From contig JAJNNX010000002.1 of NCBI GenBank assembly GCA_023159155.1, positions 62,001-126,000 of the forward strand: a DNA stretch of 64,000 bases, read 5' to 3'. The notes under the pieces were generated by a model. That model was not told where the DNA came from. It saw only the letters and a list, made by a program, of their open reading frames with translations, and ran no database searches. The first letter of the stretch is position 1. Each line of letters starts with the position of its first letter. The stretch is from Ustulina deusta (Eukaryota; Ascomycota; Sordariomycetes; Xylariales; Xylariaceae). The position numbers and the translations under genes were made by a program. Of this stretch, positions 1-11,767 are shown one piece after another.

Positions 1-1650
1 GAGGATCTGAGCAATGTGCAAGAATTTTACAAATCTGACGACGGCGAAGGCGGTTGGGATTTGCGGCCTGATTCGATTGTCTGGAGCAACGACGATACGG
101 AGTTGTACGTAACAGCAGAGCAGGCGGGGCGGCAGTTGGTCTTCAAGCTTCCTTCTTCACCCCTTGACGCGAAAGAGCTACCACGGCCCTTAACTAAAGA
201 GGGAACAGTTGGGAGCATCTCGAATCTAGCCAGCAATGATGGGAGATTGTTCCTGACATCCACCTCACTGGTCGACAATTCCTCATATTCTATCCTAGAT
301 CCAGGCTCGAAAGAGAGAATCCTCGTCTCTTCAGCTTCTAAGGAAGGCAAGACATTGGGGTTATCAAGGGGCCAATTTGACGAGTTTTGGTTTCAAGGTG
401 CCGGCGATTACCAGAGCCACGCACTTGTGATGAAGCCCGCGGATTTCGATCCGGCTAAGAAATATCCGCTAGCTTTTCTGATTCACGGCGGACCCCAAGG
501 CGCATGGGGGGATTCGTGGAGCACCCGTTGGAATCCTGCCATCTTTGCTGAACAGGGCTACGTTGCCGTTATGCCAAATCCGACAGGTAGCACAGGGTAC
601 GGTCAGCAGTATGTTGATGGTATCGCCTTAAACTGGGTCAGTATTTTGGGTCTATTATGCCCTTTTTTTATCGTGTCTCGGGTTGCCTGAGAGTAAATAG
701 TTACTGCATCGGGGATTTCCTCCTCTTCCCCTTCCTATCCATGCTCCCGAACCCTTTCATAAATTTTACCATATATAGCAATCACTAACTACCGACTCCT
801 AAATAGGGCGGACGACCATACAACGATCTTGTGAACTGTTTCGAGTATATCGCTGAGAATCTCTCTTACATTGATACGAGTAATGCCGTGGCTCTCGGCG
901 CGTCGTATGGTGGCTTCATGATCAGTGAGAAAGCTCCTTTTAATTCCCCTTGCTATTTGTTCTTTTTATCTCATGTCCTCTTTCCTGTCCCGTCGTCAGT
1001 CCGGCCATTAACCTCTATCACCTCTGTCCCCTTTGGTTGTAACAAACTAACGATGGCTGTTCTTCCTCTCTAGACTGGATCCAAGGCCATCCACTAGGCC
1101 GCAAATTCAAGGCACTCGTGTGTCATGACGGTATTTTCAACACGCTTGCAGACTGGGCGACAGAGGAACTATTCTTCGTCATCCACGATATGGGCGGAAC
1201 GCCGTGGGACAATCGCGAGCTCTTCGAGAAGTGGGATCCTGCTGCGTTCGTAAGTGAATGGGCGACACCACAGCTCGTCATTCATAGCGAACTCGACTAC
1301 CGCCTGCCCATTTCCGAGGGTCTCGCCGCGTTCAACGCCCTACAGACCCGTAGCGTGCCTTCGAGATTCCTCATGTTCCCAGATGAAAACCATGTGAGTG
1401 AGAACTCCTCTATGTCTTCACAAGTTTGCCTCTCTTTTTTTTCTTGTCTGCCAAGCAAGGGGAGAAAATGAACAGGTGAAACAAGCAACTAACGACCATC
1501 CGTATGCTAATCTGTTCTATTTCATAGTGGGTCTTGAAGCCGGAGAATTCCCTCGTGTGGCATAAAGAGGTTCTGGGCTGGATAAATAAGTACACTGGGT
1601 TGGACACGACGGGACTATCATCTGACGTCGAAGACTTGAGTCTGAGATAA
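1..1650 (+). CDS. dpp5: Dipeptidyl-peptidase V (S9 prolyl oligopeptidase), 5' truncated by window edge
   Basis: Serine exopeptidase of family S9 that releases X-Ala, His-Ser and Ser-Tyr type dipeptides; fungal members are usually secreted. The model is join(<1..636, 807..924, 1074..1393, 1528..1650), with three phase-consistent introns (donors gtcagt, gtgaga, gtgagt). The window starts inside the beta-propeller, so the signal peptide and about half the protein lie outside. Seen directly: the hinge HGGPQGAWGDSW, the nucleophile elbow GASYGG (Ser codon 903-905), the acid-loop motif SELDYRLPISEG and the catalytic His in DENH, whose codon is the last one before intron 3. Downstream of intron 1 the sequence reads NWGGRPYNDLVNCFEYI, typical of DPP5. 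The ORF ends with an ordinary short tail. No lesion is visible. Confidence in the family is very high; secretion cannot be checked here. Confidence 0.93.
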
Positions 1651-1778
1651 AGTGTATATTTCACTACCAAAACGTAATTGCCTGGTTCTTCACGCCTGTA
1701 ATATTAGCCCTGCCTCTCCCAGTTCCAATTTGCTAGGCCATATTTCCCAATTTATCATCTTCTCTCGCCCGTGTTTCA

Positions 1779-2258
1779 CTACTGACGCTCCGGCCCATGA
1801 TCTGGCGGGGCGAATGGCGAGGTCTTTGACAGCCACCGGATTCGGATGATAGGCCACGCCCACTGAACGAAGATAGCGTGCGCCAGCGCCACGAGAGCGA
1901 TGGCGATGGCCCAATACTCGGGACGCGTAGACCAGTGGTGTTTACGTAGGAGTCGGTCTTTCTCGCGCTTCCGTTCGGCCTCGATCTCGGCGAATTCGCG
2001 CTCGAAGTTGGCATAGTCGATCGCCGAGCTTTTGATTGGTGCGAAAAGCCGTTAGTGTACTGTACATTACGCTCCTCATATTTTTTTGATGGAAAACCAA
2101 GCAACGGGAAGTAAGTAAGTAAGTAAGGTAAGTAAGCAGGTGAAGCAGACAGGCCAGATGCGATGCGTCAAGCAGCCGAGCGGGAGGTCCCCTTACAAGG
2201 CGGTTTGGTACTCCTCTGTCGTCATGCCCATGACGCGCGGCGGCTGCTCTCCGGACAT
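1779..2258 (-). CDS. Small conserved-looking single-TM protein, function unknown
   Basis: Two-exon gene on the minus strand, complement(join(1779..2028, 2197..2258)), predicting 103 aa. Exon 1 encodes MSGEQPPRVMGMTTEEYQTA and ends at donor gtaagg; the intron ends with a CTAAC branch site and caaaag acceptor, giving the junction TAFSAIDYANFEREF. Residues about 30-48 are a charged helix (EIEAERKREKDRLL), followed by one hydrophobic helix (WAIAIALVALAHAIFVQW) and a basic tail. That layout (charged soluble N-terminus, one TM, short C-terminus) resembles small mitochondrial or ER membrane proteins, but I do not recognise the family. The intron holds a GTAA tetranucleotide repeat. It is convergent with the DPP5 gene. 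The model is supported by splice phase and sensible protein composition, not by homology I can name. Confidence 0.6.
2109..2136. repeat. GTAA/AAGT tetranucleotide microsatellite inside an intron
   Basis: About five near-perfect AAGT units followed by a shifted ggtaagtaag copy, located inside the intron of the small minus-strand gene. On the minus strand it reads as TTAC repeats, so it adds no extra donor on the coding strand. Confidence 0.8.
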
Positions 2259-3105
2259 GTTGGTGTCTGCCGATTTTTTTTTTTTGGATTTTTTCTGATG
2301 GTCGTTTTTGCCTGTCGGGACTGAGTGGTGGATGGATGGATTAATTGGTTGATTGATTGACGTGTGGACTCTGCTGCCGATTTGTTCGTGAAGGAGGGGA
2401 TGGGGAGTATCTAGTAGCAGTCTCGTTGAAGAGAAGAAGATGGACCGTGGAACCACGGCTGGGAGGGATGGCGGCCCTGTCGAAGCGAACTACCTAGGTA
2501 CCTAAGTCTGGCGGAATCACATGCTGGCCCTCCTCGTCTTGGATACGCGCTTGGCCTTTCCCTGCGAGCGAGGAACTGAGGAAGGAAGGCAGGCAGTATC
2601 TAGAGCAGCAGAAACGGGATCGCAGCGAGATGTCTCGTAGAAGCCGCGAGGTGGCGGGCGGGCTGTGGTCCCGTTTCCTCCTGCATGCTTTCTTTCCGTG
2701 GCTGGTAGCTAAGTAGACATGCTTGGGTTGGTGTCGAGGACGGCGGCGCTTGTCGTCTGGTGTTGTTATCCTGATGTGGGCAGCTAGCTCTACTGCCTCT
2801 TCTCTTCTCTGGCATCCTTCTAGGTAAGCTCCTATTCAGTAGTAGCAGCTTGCGCTTCCTTCTCTTTTCTATCTAGTTGTCATGTTCTTGTTGATAGAGT
2901 GTTGGCTACATCGCAGTCCCCTTTTAGGCTCGCTGTGGCACAACGTATGTCTTTCCTTTATGTCATTCCTTCCATGCAGACTTTGGGCATGATGTCGAGC
3001 CTACGATAAGCTGCAATATTAGCTCGTATGTTGAAATCCACCATCGCAACTATTCGCACCACTAAGGAGCGTACTGCGCACCCTGACAAATTCTCCGCGA
3101 TGTCA
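2259..3105. other. Intergenic, no gene supported
   Basis: Holds the 5' region of the small minus-strand gene, with a T-rich tract, TGATTGATTGATT-type short repeats, one palindromic CCTAGGTACCTA motif near 2490 and low-complexity GGAAGG/GGCAGG stretches. No ORF here has convincing composition or splice context. Confidence 0.6.
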
Positions 3106-4428
3106 TTAGGGACTAATCTCGGACACAAGCTTATCAGCTACCCCGGCAGATACTTCTTTCCCTCTCAATTCCGTTCGGCTGAACCAGGGGTGATCAAGAG
3201 CCTCCCGTGCCGTAATCCTAAGCGCCGGATCCAACCTCGTCATCTTGACAACCAGATCTCTGAAGATTGGGCCAACGTCATCCCAAGACTCACTCGGAAG
3301 TCTGTCGGCGGTTTCCAGGGAGGGGGGTAAGTCATTCACGATTGCTATCACACTCTCGTAGAACGGGTTCCCTTCTCCTACGTGCTGGAAGGAAGCCATT
3401 CAACCTGTCTCCGCTGGCGAAACATGGTATGGCAGATGTCTCTGGAGAATATATCGCCATGAGTCCTCGGCGTTTAGCTGGTCATCGCCGACGAGAAACG
3501 CCATCTCATTCGCCGTCACGCATATATCATCTAATTCGCAATCTGTGGGTGAAAGCATATTGTAAGTTCAAAGCGTGTCATACGACGATCACGAAAGAGA
3601 ACAACACATCAGAAGCTTGATTTTGACAGGGGGGGGGGGCTCTCTCACCGCACCTCAAGGTCTGAGATCTGCACGCTTTTTTACCGTGACATCGCCGGTA
3701 CTGCCTTGCTCGTGGTCGACGAGAACATTGTTCGGTTTGAGATCTATCGTCGGCAAGCATGCTTATCGGCACCAATTCACTTGTGTCTTAAACACGCCGT
3801 TGTGGGGGATCTTATTCTCACGAAGATCGACCAAACCACGCACAGCACTGCAGAGGATGTCTCTTCTAGTCTAGCTTCCGTAGCCAGCTTTGTTTGGCCG
3901 AAATACAGTAGATAGATCGTCGATCAAGAATGGGTAACTATATGAAGATTTCGTATTCCCGGTTGGTATCGACCACAGTCCGCACGTTCGGGCTTGGGGA
4001 TACTAAAGTCTGTCGTTCCATTTGGTGTCCGAGTTCTCCTTTGATCATGTTTTTAACGATGTATTCCACCATCTCGGCCCTTGGAACACTTCAGTCAGCA
4101 TTGCCCTCCACTAGTCATGGAGCCGGACACACCTTGCGCGATAAACACAGAGTAAACCGCTTCACCTATCAGATAAGATCTCTTCAATTTCATGAACTCG
4201 GTCCAAATCGCCCTTAAGCATCGTGCCAGGCGCGAAGGGCTCTTCATTGAAATGCGCCGTTGTGGACATCGTCCTGTGCAGGGACTGCGACCGTGGGAAC
4301 GAGAGTCGACTTATCGAGAGGAGTGCTCTTCGCACGAGCAGTGGTGGTGCTGAGATAGATCTAGAAATACGAAATGTGAGTGATGATATGAGAAACAAGG
4401 TGAGCCGATGGGGAGAGTTGCCTATCAA
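3106..4428 (-). pseudogene. Decayed fungal serine/threonine protein kinase
   Basis: Minus-strand pieces, read in order, make a small single-domain kinase of a family common in filamentous fungi. N-terminal segment: MSTTAHFNEEPFAPGTMLKG with HEIEEILSDR (about 4165-4269). Then NVRTVVDTNREYEIFI (about 3945-4000), SAVRGLVDLRENKIPHN leading into an interrupted catalytic-loop region, LKPNNVLVDHE (about 3700-3730), QISDLE (DFG-like, about 3665), LNAEDSWRYILQRHLPY (about 3430-3485) and finally FRDLVVKMTRLDPALRITAR with EALDHPWF (3106-3399). Disabling lesions visible by eye: a 4-nt insertion bringing a TAG between FI and YPFL near 3936, a one-base shift in an A run between the VLVDHE and QISDLE segments, and an in-frame TGA just before the C-terminal segment. 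Some gaps could be real introns, but not all of the frame breaks can be. No RIP-type bias is obvious. Confidence 0.65.
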
Positions 4429-5287
4429 CTTAATTACACGGATTCAATACTGGCTGTCGGCATGGAAGACATTTGATTCGCTGCAGCTAGAAATTAGGAG
4501 GCTTAGTTGGTGATGGAACCTATGATACCGACTTCAAGAATGGCGATACGATTATTAAGACAAACCAGTCCTCGAGAATTCAGCAACATTGACGTTTTGT
4601 GGCCACGATTTTGGAGGCCGGGCCAGGGTCTCTTCTGCTCATACTAACTTATCAATTTTTCACGCTCATGGCTTATACACACACGTCCTCACTACAGCAG
4701 CTAACGTCCTAGTTACATGCAAATACTTACTCATTTGTCCTGTATTTCCCCTCATGTAACACAAAATAAATGCGAAAGCGCCGCCCAAATTCCATTTGAT
4801 GAGGCCATGTTAAGCTTCCTTGCTTCCACGCTTCCACGCTCCCCCCCACACCTATTTCCCTCCCATAAGCACAAAGAATGAGGTATAATCTCAGCATTGG
4901 ATGACCCGCTGTCATTTCGTCCTCAAGGATATACCCTCCCGAGGTATATTGTTGAGCTAGAAGAAAATTGAGAAGGAGGTAGCCGAGAGCAGCTGCTCAT
5001 GTCTAATATGCATCTCTTTCGCATTTCCTCCGACTTTTCGGAGGATGGAAAATCCATAGGAAGCGCGTTGGTCGGTAACTGAGACGCAAGGCCCTTTGGT
5101 ATCGACTTTCCTATACTCACCCATGCACCCTGCTGAGTGATTCGATGGATCTCAAAAATTCTGATAAGGAGCTAATGGTTCTTGAGGAGACAGTATGCGT
5201 TTTCGGCCTCAATAATTCGAAACCAAACTCTGCGGTAGTATAGGCATACCTTCTTTCTAGGCCTTACCCTCATAGCGAGGGATATCA
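4429..5287. other. Intergenic, no gene supported
   Basis: About 0.86 kb between the kinase remnant and the coiled-coil gene. Contains a pyrimidine-rich patch with repeated cttccacg units near 4815-4845. The short ORFs present have no recognisable composition. Confidence 0.5.
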
Positions 5288-6641
5288 CTAACCAGAAGAA
5301 TCTATCTTGGAATTAGGTGGCTGGTAGGAGTTGCTGTCTGACATGTGTCGCTTTCTCTTCCTCGGTGTTCCCCCAGCCCCAAAGCTCGTCGAAAGCGGAT
5401 CAGACGAGGATCGAGATCCATCCAATTTATTGATGTGTACGTGTTGCGGGTGAAGGGATAGAGGTGGTGGTCCAGATATGCCCTCGCTCACAGCCCACTG
5501 TAAGTCCTTGAGATTTTTCATTTTGGGTATTGCGCGCCTAATGTCTATCCACCTCAAACTACACAATGTAATGAAGATATTTGGTGGTGGCTGGCCAACG
5601 CTTAAGTCAGCCAATGCCACCTTTCGGGGATATATCTCCAGAAAGTGACGTTGTAAAGCGCAGCTAACATGGATGTTTAGCGTGTTTAGGAAAGTTTTGA
5701 TGAATTCCGTGTCGCTTTTGGGCTTCTGGGATTTGTAGGCAGTTTTCGACGCTTCATAGGTCGTGAGGAACTCTGTGATAGCAGGCCAATCCTGGAGGTT
5801 GGGGCGCTTCTGTTTTTGTTGGTCTGTCTGTATCAGCATAAAATGGTACGATCGTGGCTAAACCGAACTCCATAAGGTATGATTCACCTTGGCTTTTTGG
5901 AGAATGAACCGGGGTGCGACCATCAATAGCAGATTGATCTATGTAACCCTCGACAGGGCTTCCGCATGCAAGACTCTCTTGAGTATCTACCTGGTTTCCA
6001 ATAGCCGCTAGAGACAGCTTGATGTCCCTCGCATCATTTGAGTTCTGATCGAAGCACTTTGTCATTCTTTCCACAAGCTTCTCAATAGACTTTGTGGTCG
6101 GTGTGTTGAACGACAACTTTTCGAGGCCATTCTTGAGCTCATGAACAACACATTGTAAGCTTGTCATGTGTTGTCCTAGAGTTCCGAGGGTTTCCACCAC
6201 CCCGTTGTCAGCCTGTTGCTGTTTTTCCATTACCTCCCTTACGACCTGAAGACTTTGCTCAAAGCCAGTCATCTCGGTATGGCTATGCTTGATAGCCTCT
6301 GTCAATCTGGTATTTAGCTGATAGAGATCGGCTTTGGTCCCTATGTCTCTCTGCTCGCTAGCCTGGATAAGCTGTCGTAGGCTCATTGCATCCTGTTCGA
6401 TATTGTGTATTCGTTCTGCAATACGACCCGTATGCTCAGAGTCGTTGCCCAGAGTTTCCCCTATCTGTTTCACCCTATTTCCCAAGTCCGTCAGCATCTT
6501 TGCGTGAATATCGACGTCTCGGGCCAGGAGAGCCGTCACCAAGGGACCAACTCTGTCTCCGTTACTTGGTTCTTGGAGTAATGTTCGAAGCGTGTTTATT
6601 TTGCCACGAGTCTCGGCGTCAGCTTGCTGGGACGTAGCCAT
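5288..6641 (-). CDS. Coiled-coil protein of unknown function
   Basis: Two exons, complement(join(5288..5823, 5888..6641)), 429 aa. The intron runs from donor gtgaat to acceptor acagacag and restores frame as KSQDQQKQKRPNLQDW. The start at 6641 (MATSQQ) has a better context than an in-frame ATG nine codons upstream (6668). Residues about 5-235 are mostly heptad-like helix with many Gln, Glu, Leu and Met (for example RIAERIHNIEQDAMSLRQLI), predicting a long coiled coil. The C-terminal exon is a more globular segment (WPAITEFLTTYEASKTAY) ending in a basic, Ser/Pro-rich tail with GGTPRKRKRH, a plausible nuclear localisation signal. No known domain recognised. It could be a lineage-specific scaffold; the resemblance to helper regions of fungal STAND proteins is too weak to claim. 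Confidence 0.6.
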
Positions 6642-7670
6642 GATTTCGACGTGAAGGGCGCAGGACATCGATATGATAGAGGTGGGATTTCGTCGTGGAT
6701 AGAGGTGTGCGTGAGAGCAGAGCGGAAGCAGACAACGATGTCGAATTTAGGAAGCCGAGAAACTCTCGGTATCTGGAGTACAACGAAAAGATACTAGGTG
6801 GCAACTTCCACCGACTGCGATAGTATTCGAATAAATGCCCTGCCTTGGAGTGAAGGTAGCCACGCATCGGAGAGATCTAGTCGAAAGAACGTCCCTACTC
6901 AATGACGAAATATTAAGCACGAAGGCAGGTACGTAGAAGGTACATGTAGGCAAACTAGGTATTCGCGTCGGAAAGACGTATGAGATGGTAGTCGCTAGGT
7001 ACCTAACTACAAAGTAGATTGGTAGGTGAGCCTGGACAGGGACAGTCAAAACAGCCAACCAGTCTAACGGAAGGTGTGACAGGCGGATACTTCATGATCC
7101 TTTGGTAACATTTTCGGTACCACCTAAGTTGCGAGGTCGAATGGAACTTGTAGGATGGGGGTACGTACAAAATAGAAAGTAGAACAACGACATCGCCGGC
7201 GACCCTATACTCTGTAGGTATACAGTTGAGGAGTGGGAGCGCTCCGACTTGAGGGAAAGTGAGGATGATTAAAGAAGAAGAAAAAAGGTCAAGGTTCATA
7301 GCACGATGGAGTCCAGTTCTTTAAATTGGTTCAGCATTTTCATTGAGAAGAAAGCATCTGGTGGCCTAGGTACAACCGTACGCGAAACGAGCAAATGAAG
7401 AAACACCAACGACTCCTCCCGCCAGGCGACATGCACCGCCTGATTAGGTGCCAATACCTAGCTGCAAATGCCCAGATGCATCAATTACTTTTCTACCGCT
7501 GTTTTAGAGATGCCATGTGATTGCCCATAGCAACCACCATAGCATCTGCCACAGCAGAAACCAGCCCTCCTCCTGCGTCTATCAAACCCTGGAATACCCT
7601 TGGCCACCAACGTCAAGAGACAACTAATGTATGCAGAGAGAAATGGGGTTGTGTAGTAAACAATGTGTAT
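6642..7670. other. Intergenic: 5' region of coiled-coil gene and 3' region of eIF4A
   Basis: No gene seen. Between about 6920 and 7010 there are several copies of the AGGTACRTAGG / CTAGGTACCTA motif that recurs in intergenic DNA throughout the window. The last 150 nt are likely the eIF4A 3' UTR. Confidence 0.5.
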
Positions 7671-9045
7671 TTAGATAAGGTCGGCAACATTCATGGGCAT
7701 CTCCTCGATTTGAGTGCTGTAGAACTGCTCAATTTCCCTCATCATACGAACATCCTCGGCCGTAACAAAGTTGATGGCAACACCCTTTCGGCCGAAACGA
7801 CCACCACGACCGATGCGATGGATGTAGTTCTCGCGGTTAGCCGGCAGGTCGTAGTTGATGACCAGAGAAACCTGTTGCACGTCGATACCACGGGCAAGCA
7901 AATCAGTGGCGATGAGGACACGCGAAGATCCTGAGCGGAACTCCTTCATGATAAGGTCACGCTGAGCTTGGTCCATGTCACCGTGCATGGCTGAGACGGT
8001 GAAATCACGAGCAGTCAGCTTATCAGTGAGCCAGTCAACCTTTCTGCGGGTGTTGCAGAAAATGACGGCCTGGGTAATGGTGACAGTCTCGTACAGATCG
8101 GAGAGGGTGTCGAGCTTCCACTCTTCCTTCTCCACAGCAATGTAGAATTGCTTAATACCTTCCAGGGTAAGCTCATCCTTTTTCACGAGGATACGGACAG
8201 GGTCGCGCATGAACTTGGTCGTAACCTCAAGGACATCCTGGGGCATGGTGGCAGAGAGAAGAACGACCTGAGTGGACTGGGGAAGAAGCTGGAAGATATC
8301 GTAGATTTGCTCGGTGAAACCACGCTGGAAGAGTCAGTGATGTAGATTCCAAGCTTTCTGATGGCAGGGGAACAAACCGAAAGCATTTCGTCAGCTTCGT
8401 CGAGGACGAACATCTTCATGCCGTCCGTCTTGAGGAAGCGACGTTGGATCATGTCGTGGACACGGCCGGGAGTGCCAACGACAACCTGAGGACCGTCCTG
8501 CAGGGCCTTCATATCCTCACGAACGCTGGTGCCACCAATGCAGGCATGGCACTCGATGCTCATGAAGTCACCGATGGCAACGACAACCTTTTGAATCTGC
8601 TGGGCAAGTTCGCGAGTGGGGGCCAGAATTAGGGCCTGGCATTGCTTGACATTGGGATCGATCTTCTGGAGCACAGAGATGGAGAAGGTGGCGGTCTTGC
8701 CAGTACCAGACTGGGCCTGCGCGATAACATCGTGACCTAGGATCGATCAGCACCGCATGCGACAATATGAAGAGCACAAACACATACCCTTGATGACCGG
8801 CATGATAGCGCGCTGCTGAATAGCGGAGGGACGCTCGAAACCATACGCGTAGACACCTGCGGACAATGTTATGTTAGCCTCGATTGAGTTTGCGACCGCA
8901 TCGGAGGGGCTGGTTCGTGGTGGCGCATCTTACCCCGAAGAAGTTCGGAGCGCAGGTTCATCTCGTCGAAAGAGTCGACAGTCTCGTCATAGTTAGACTC
9001 GATCTGGGATTGCTCGATATCCTCGAGCCCCTTGTCGGTAGCCAT
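7671..9045 (-). CDS. tif1: ATP-dependent RNA helicase eIF4A
   Basis: DEAD-box helicase of the eIF4F complex that unwinds 5' UTR structure for ribosome scanning; cytoplasmic. Four exons, complement(join(7671..8324, 8378..8736, 8788..8856, 8934..9045)), give 397 aa, the usual eIF4A length. All helicase motifs are intact: the Q-motif region [11 protein letters not shown], motif I AQSGTGKT (residues 67-75 region), Ia PTRELAQQI, Ib TPGR, motif II DEAD (173-176), SAT (motif III), [12 protein letters not shown] (IV), ARGIDVQQV (V) and [13 protein letters not shown] (VI, from about residue 349). The exon 3/4 junction falls right after DEADEMLS. It is divergent from the JmjC gene across a motif-rich 0.86 kb spacer. 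Highly conserved; no anomaly. Confidence 0.97.
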
Positions 9046-9904
9046 GATTGCGAATTAAGACGTGTGCTGCTCCTCGAATTCCAAGCTCAGCTTGAAATCC
9101 AAGAAGTAGAGAGCGAGAGTGGTGGTGGGGTTCGGTGTAAAAGGGTGCGGACTTTTGCACTGAGGCAATAAAGTCGGCAACGAAACGAAATCTGGGAATC
9201 TAATGGACGTAATGCTCTCGACAACAGTGAGAGCGATACGGTCCGGAAATGGATGTCCTTCTTGTGCTGGTTGTGTAGATTAAATCTGGGATGATTTGGG
9301 AGGGATCAAAGGGGAGAGGGAAAAGCCCAAGCACTTGTTGAATCGTAGTAGGCAGGAAAAAAAATTTGAGTGGGGGCAAAACTCCGGAGAAACTGAGTCG
9401 GCTGCGGGATGTAGAGTGCCAAACTCAATACAATTGTAGTGTGGCAGGTAAGCTGCGATTATAAGAGTCTACAAGGTAGCTAGGCCCTGTTATTAGGTAC
9501 ATCTACCTGAGGTACCTAGGTACACTCCACTATGACTGAAGGGCACAGCCGCACAGGAGTGCGATAGTGAGGGGTTGAGGGGTTGATTTGTTGCAGGCCA
9601 TGCCTATCTCTGATGTCAAGTGCCAAGGTGCCTGGTCAAGGGTAGGTACCTATCTACCTGTAGTCTACCTAGGATCTACCTACAAAGGTACTGTACATGT
9701 GGTACGAAGGTAGGTAATGTGAAAACATTTGCCCATTAGACCCGACACCCAGCAGTTTGACAACTATGTGCCAGGCCACTCGACCAGCAGAGAACCTCGG
9801 TCTAGAGTTGTGCTTGATTCTTGACTACGTTCTATTTTGTCTTATCAAGACTCGATCGCCTCTACCATAGAATTCACGTTAGTGCACAACTCAAAACAAC
9901 CCCA
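9046..9904. promoter_or_regulatory. Bidirectional intergenic region (eIF4A / JmjC) rich in GGTACCTA palindromes
   Basis: Divergent promoter region. Between about 9485 and 9715 it contains a dense cluster of related short palindromes: aggtacctaggtac, taggtacctatctacctg, ctacctaggatctacc, aggtactgtacatgtggtac. No ORF of interest. The core promoter elements themselves cannot be fixed by eye. Confidence 0.45.
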
Positions 9905-11767
9905 ATGTTGCTTGCCGAGGATCTCAGTCATGGTGGAGGTGGGACGTTGGACCGCGACGAATTGACCGTTGTCGACTCTATCCCTATTCATCCAATGGGT
10001 ATTAAGCCACTTGGGAACCAGTATTTCGCAAATGTCCCCAATGCCCGGCAACACCTAGGTGTTGTCAGTCAATTACCAGACGAGATGATTTTGCATCTCC
10101 TCGAGTATCTTGATACATCGTCGCTCAGGAAGCTCGCCTCTACATGCCGCTTCCTGTATGCCTTTGGGCAGTTGGACGACCTGTGGAAAGCCCTATTTTT
10201 AGAGTGAGTTAACTTCGAGTCAGTGTTGTCTATGAAGGAAGCCATATGCGAGAGCTATATAGCCACTCGTTGTGTCTTCACTTAAGATGGTCAGATGAGT
10301 GACTCATTGGGCGTATTGGTCTACTGCATATTCTCACGAGCAGATATTGCCATATTGCCTTAACTTACATAGTGTTGCGGAGCTATCTCCTTTTTTTAGC
10401 ACACACCACAGCAAGAGGACTGGACAAGTATTGATACTAACAGGTATGTCTGTAGGTCACCAATTGCCCCCAAAGAAAATGAAATGGTCTGGAAAGGCAC
10501 ATGGAAAGCCACATATCTAAAAATACCGACCGAAACACAGAGCAAAATTGACTGTAGCAACGTTTTCTCTGATGTCTTGCACAGGCCGTTTGCTTGTTCC
10601 CATATTGGCTTACAGAAATACGCATCAACTATACCGGCGTCAAATAAAATCTCCCGCCTAGCAAATCTTACTTATGATGAGTTCGCTCAGAATTGGAGCA
10701 ATACCCCCTTTATCCTGACGGACTGCATACAAGCGTGGCCAGTTTGCCATGAATGGAATATCCAGCAGCTTCACCAGGAATTTTCCGATGTTAGCTTCCG
10801 AGCCGAAGCAGTTGATTGGCCATTCTCGACGTATCATGAATACATGTCAGAAAATGACGACGAAAGCCCCCTTTACCTGTTTGACCGATGGTTTGCAGAG
10901 AAGATGAATATTAGCATTGGATCAGAAAACGGCTCAGTCTACTGGCCACCCAGTTGCTTCGGTCCAGATTTATTCCAGGTACTGGGTACAGAACGACCAG
11001 CGCACCGATGGCTCATTGTCGGCCCAGCACGTAGTGGTTCTACTTTTCACAAGGACCCAAATGCGACAAGCGCTTGGAATGCTGTCGGTGAGTGTCCCTT
11101 CCTCAGTATAATCACCACTGCCAAGTCTCCAGAACTCATGTGAGGCCGGTGTTGGCCCTTGTTATTGCGCACCTTCAACATCCTCTCCCCTAATTCCAAA
11201 CGGAACGTTACTGACTTCGGAGTTATAGTCCAAGGGTCGAAGTATTGGATCATGTTTCCCCCATCTTCACAGGTTCCCGGTGTCTTTGTGTCGGAGGATA
11301 GCAGCGAGGTTACCAGTCCGCTTAGCATAGCCGAGTGGCTTCTCGAATTTCATGCAGAGGCTCGAAAACTGCCCGGTTGTATTGAAGGGGTTTGCAAGGC
11401 GGGAGAGATCTTGCATGTGCCTAGTGAATGGTGGCATTTGGTTGTCAATCTTGAGGCTGGTATAGCTCTCACACAGAACTTCGTACCCAAATCTCACCTA
11501 ACGGACGTCCTTTCTTTCCTCAAGAAAAAACCGGATCAGGTTACTGGCTTCAAGAAGACTATTGATAGTCCCTTCGAACTTTTTGCGCAACGACTTGAAC
11601 AGAATTACCCAGAACTTCTTAACGAGGCACTTGATGAGCTCAATCAAAGAAGTGAAAGGAAAAAAAGGAAATGGGAGGAGGCGGCTGGGATAAAGAACGA
11701 AGAGGCAAATGGGAGTAGTGGCTTTAGCTTCGGTTTTGCCGAAGATGATGAAGAGGAAGTGCCCTGA
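9905..11767 (+). CDS. F-box and JmjC-domain 2-oxoglutarate dioxygenase (JMJD6-like)
   Basis: Model join(9905..10203, 10456..11087, 11229..11767), 489 aa. Residues about 52-100 form an F-box (LPDEMILHLLEYLDTSSLRK), which would dock onto Skp1 of an SCF ubiquitin ligase. Residues about 150-400 form a JmjC domain of the JMJD6/PSR type with the Fe(II) facial triad visible as H298-K-D300 (STFHKDPN) and H380 (SEWWHLVVN). The segment between, WPVCHEWNIQQLHQEF, matches the usual pre-JmjC region. The C-terminus is Lys/Glu-rich (RSERKKRKWEEA). Introns 2 (donor gtgagt, acceptor ttatag) and 1 preserve frame; intron 1 is 252 nt, long for this window, and may hide a small extra exon. The substrate is unknown: JMJD6 relatives hydroxylate lysines or demethylate arginines, but fungal F-box members are uncharacterised as far as I know. 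Confidence 0.85.
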
